Of a DNA stretch of 21,912 nucleotides, positions 20,630-21,912 are shown one piece after another. Positions within the stretch are counted from its first letter, which is position 1, and each line of letters begins with the position of its first letter. The notes below the pieces were generated by a model. The model was not told the DNA's origin. It saw only the letters and a list, made by a program, of their open reading frames with translations, and ran no database searches. The stretch is from DATMXT01 sp035560415 (GTDB lineage Bacteria > Bacillota > Clostridia > Oscillospirales > Feifaniaceae): NCBI GenBank assembly GCA_035560415.1, contig DATMZG010000031.1, positions 1-21,912 of the forward strand, written 5' to 3'. The position numbers and the translations under genes are program-made.

Positions 20630-21457
20630 CTATGCGATCAGACCAAAGTAAATGATTGCCGCCGTGCCGACGACAAAGCAATAATAGGCGAAATATTTGA
20701 AGTGGGCGTTTTTGACAATCGCCTTTACGGCCGCGATTGAAAACCATCCGGCCACAGCAGCCGCCGCCATGCCGATGAAGTAGGGGGTCATATCCTCGGG
20801 AAGCCCGCCGGATTTGACGGCGTCGTAAAGCTCAAGCAGCCCCGCCGCAAGCGTGGCCGGCAGCGAAAGAATGAAGGAGTATTTCACGGCGTACTCCCGC
20901 TTGAAGCCGGTGGCAAGCCCTGCCGTGATGGTTGAGCCGGAGCGGGAAATGCCGGGAATGACGGCGAAGAGCTGCGTGAAGCCCACAATGAGGGCGTCTC
21001 GGACGCCGGTGGTGCGCATGCGCTTCTCCCCCTCCGACACGCGGTCGGAAAAAAGCAGAATACCCCCCGTCACAAGCAGCGCTCCGCCGACGAAGACCGG
21101 ACTTGAAAACAGCGCCTCGATTTTGTCCCGGACGGGGAGCACCAGAAAGAGGGGCAGCAGCGACAGGATCATCATGTACAGAAAATTGCGGTAAGGGGTT
21201 TTCTCCGCCTTGAAGAGGCGGCCGCGCAGCAAATCGCCCAGAACCAGAAAAAGCTCCACGAGCAGGCGCAAAATGTCTTTCCAGAACGCGACGATGACGG
21301 CAAGAAAAGTGCCCATGTGCAGCAGGACGTCAAAAAACAGGTCGCCTTCGCTTCCGAGCAGCGATGATGCGATGACGAGATGCCCGGAGCTCGAAATGGG
21401 CAGAAATTCCGCCGCCCCCTGCACTATTCCAAGGATCACGGCTTTCAGTATGGTCAT
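20630..21457 (-). CDS. uppP: Undecaprenyl-diphosphatase UppP (BacA)
   Basis: The 275-residue polytopic membrane enzyme removes a phosphate from undecaprenyl diphosphate, recycling the lipid carrier for wall synthesis and giving bacitracin tolerance. The first motif is VQGAAEFLPISSSGHLV (about 12-28) with the catalytic glutamates in place, though Ala replaces the usual Thr before Glu17. The second motif is PGISRSGSTITAGLATG. About eight hydrophobic spans are visible. ATG at 21457 has GGGAGG upstream at 21464-21469. The frame is open to 21496, but that part is not family-like. It is the first gene of a likely uppP-ftsK operon. Confidence 0.96.
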   Translation of the reverse strand: MTILKAVILGIVQGAAEFLPISSSGHLVIASSLLGSEGDLFFDVLLHMGTFLAVIVAFWKDILRLLVELFLVLGDLLRGRLFKAEKTPYRNFLYMMILSLLPLFLVLPVRDKIEALFSSPVFVGGALLVTGGILLFSDRVSEGEKRMRTTGVRDALIVGFTQLFAVIPGISRSGSTITAGLATGFKREYAVKYSFILSLPATLAAGLLELYDAVKSGGLPEDMTPYFIGMAAAAVAGWFSIAAVKAIVKNAHFKYFAYYCFVVGTAAIIYFGLIA

Positions 21458-21486
21458 ATGGTTCCTCCCGTGCTGCTGATATTTTA

Positions 21487-21515
21487 AGTATAGCATATTC
21501 GTCGCGGCAATTCAA
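21487..21515 (-). promoter_or_regulatory. Promoter of uppP-ftsK
   Basis: Read leftward, TTGAAT (21510-21515) and TATACT (21487-21492) are separated by 17 bp, and TG one base before the -10 makes an extended form. The palindrome TCAAATTTGA at 21512-21521 overlaps the -35. Confidence 0.7.
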
Positions 21516-21521
21516 ATTTGA

Positions 21522-21912
21522 GTTCCGTTTTGGCATTTAAAAAATCGCTTCCTATTTAATATATATCAGTGCAGCTCATCTACCCCCCTCGTTTTTTGGC
21601 TTGCGGGCCGAAAAACGGACAGAAGTTTATTCCGTGCGTGGAGAAACGCGTGAACAGCACGAGGGTTGTCTCCCCGGCCCCGGAGGCCGACGGAAAAGAG
21701 GCGGCTTTATAAGAAGCCCGGCCAGCGCAAAAAGTGCCGGAAACCCTTGCGGCTACAGGGCGAAAGCATGTCAAATCGAGCGGGAAAAGTCGGGGAAAAG
21801 ACGTGCAAAAGCCCGCCGGGGGGGCGACCGAGGCCGCCGGTTTTATTGCGGAAAAGCCGGCCTAAAACCGCTTTTGAAGCCGGACAGGAAACGAGCTGCA
21901 CAGCCTGTCAAG
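21522..21912. other. Non-coding sequence upstream of uppP
   Basis: No gene is supported here. A 12-bp stem with two G-U pairs can form (21590-21601 with 21606-21617). CGGTTTTA (21838-21845) can pair with TAAAACCG (21863-21870). The sequence is rich in GAAAAG-like purine runs on the rightward strand. Short open frames on the leftward strand (for example 21580-21774) overlap each other and lack ribosome sites. The window ends inside this region. Confidence 0.5.

Noticed and set aside
21580..21901. Overlapping 64-codon leftward open frames at the right edge
   Set aside because: They overlap in different frames, lack ribosome sites and have no recognisable sequence.

Overview
The window looks like a chromosomal segment from a GC-rich Gram-positive anaerobe, most likely a clostridial (Oscillospiraceae/Ruminococcaceae-like) member of the Bacillota. 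This rests on strong purine-rich Shine-Dalgarno sites, several GTG/TTG starts, a YtrA-type GntR/ABC cassette, a Rex redox regulator, a cysteine-bearing ribosomal protein S18, and ychF, rpsF, ssb and rpsR close together, as they are near the replication origin of many Bacillota. The lineage is an inference from gene content; no rRNA or tRNA gene was seen. No insertion sequence, prophage, CRISPR array or obvious defence locus was found. Most of the window is ordinary housekeeping sequence.

Layout. 1-1195: an HxlR regulator with an unusual C-terminal cysteine cluster faces a small flavin-type (PPOX-like) protein across a shared promoter region. 1325-3233: an AT-richer leftward operon of GntR (YtrA-type) regulator, ABC ATPase and ABC-2 permease, with its own promoter. 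3305-5285: leftward ychF followed by a DUF1624-type membrane acyltransferase-like gene ending at a perfect hairpin. 5387-8192: rightward XRE regulator, B3/B4-domain protein and amidohydrolase ending at a strong terminator. 8288-9994: two hypothetical membrane or membrane-anchored proteins of more AT-rich composition. 10039-11672: rpsF-ssb-rpsR with a probable S6:S18 leader, then a FlK-like hot-dog thioesterase and a terminator whose 3' half is duplicated. 11738-14459: Smr-like protein, CCA-adding enzyme (overlapping start) and tsaD. 14460-15146: a long structured intergenic region with hairpins, an orphan terminator, two DnaA-box-like 9-mers and the rex promoter. 15147-16644: rex overlapping an OGG1-type DNA glycosylase, then a terminator. 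16649-16724: four tandem 19-bp repeats. 16741-17712: leftward asparaginase. 17713-18226: intergenic. 18227-21515: leftward uppP-ftsK operon. 21516-21912: non-coding as far as can be seen.

How the genes fit together. Translation and tRNA maturation are strongly represented: S6, S18, CCA addition, TsaD for t6A, YchF, and a PheT-like B3/B4 protein. Genome maintenance is represented by Ssb, FtsK and the OGG1-type glycosylase, and envelope synthesis by UppP. Redox sensing appears twice: the cysteine-rich HxlR paired with a flavoprotein, and Rex translationally coupled to an oxidative-damage glycosylase. The points most worth following up are the HxlR cysteine cluster, the Glu-x-Asp nucleotidyltransferase motif in Cca, the Asp-to-Asn change in the asparaginase signature, the structured tsaD-rex intergenic region, the 19-bp tandem repeat, and the duplicated terminator before the smr-cca-tsaD genes. 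I did not find convincing evidence of a wholly new multi-gene system.
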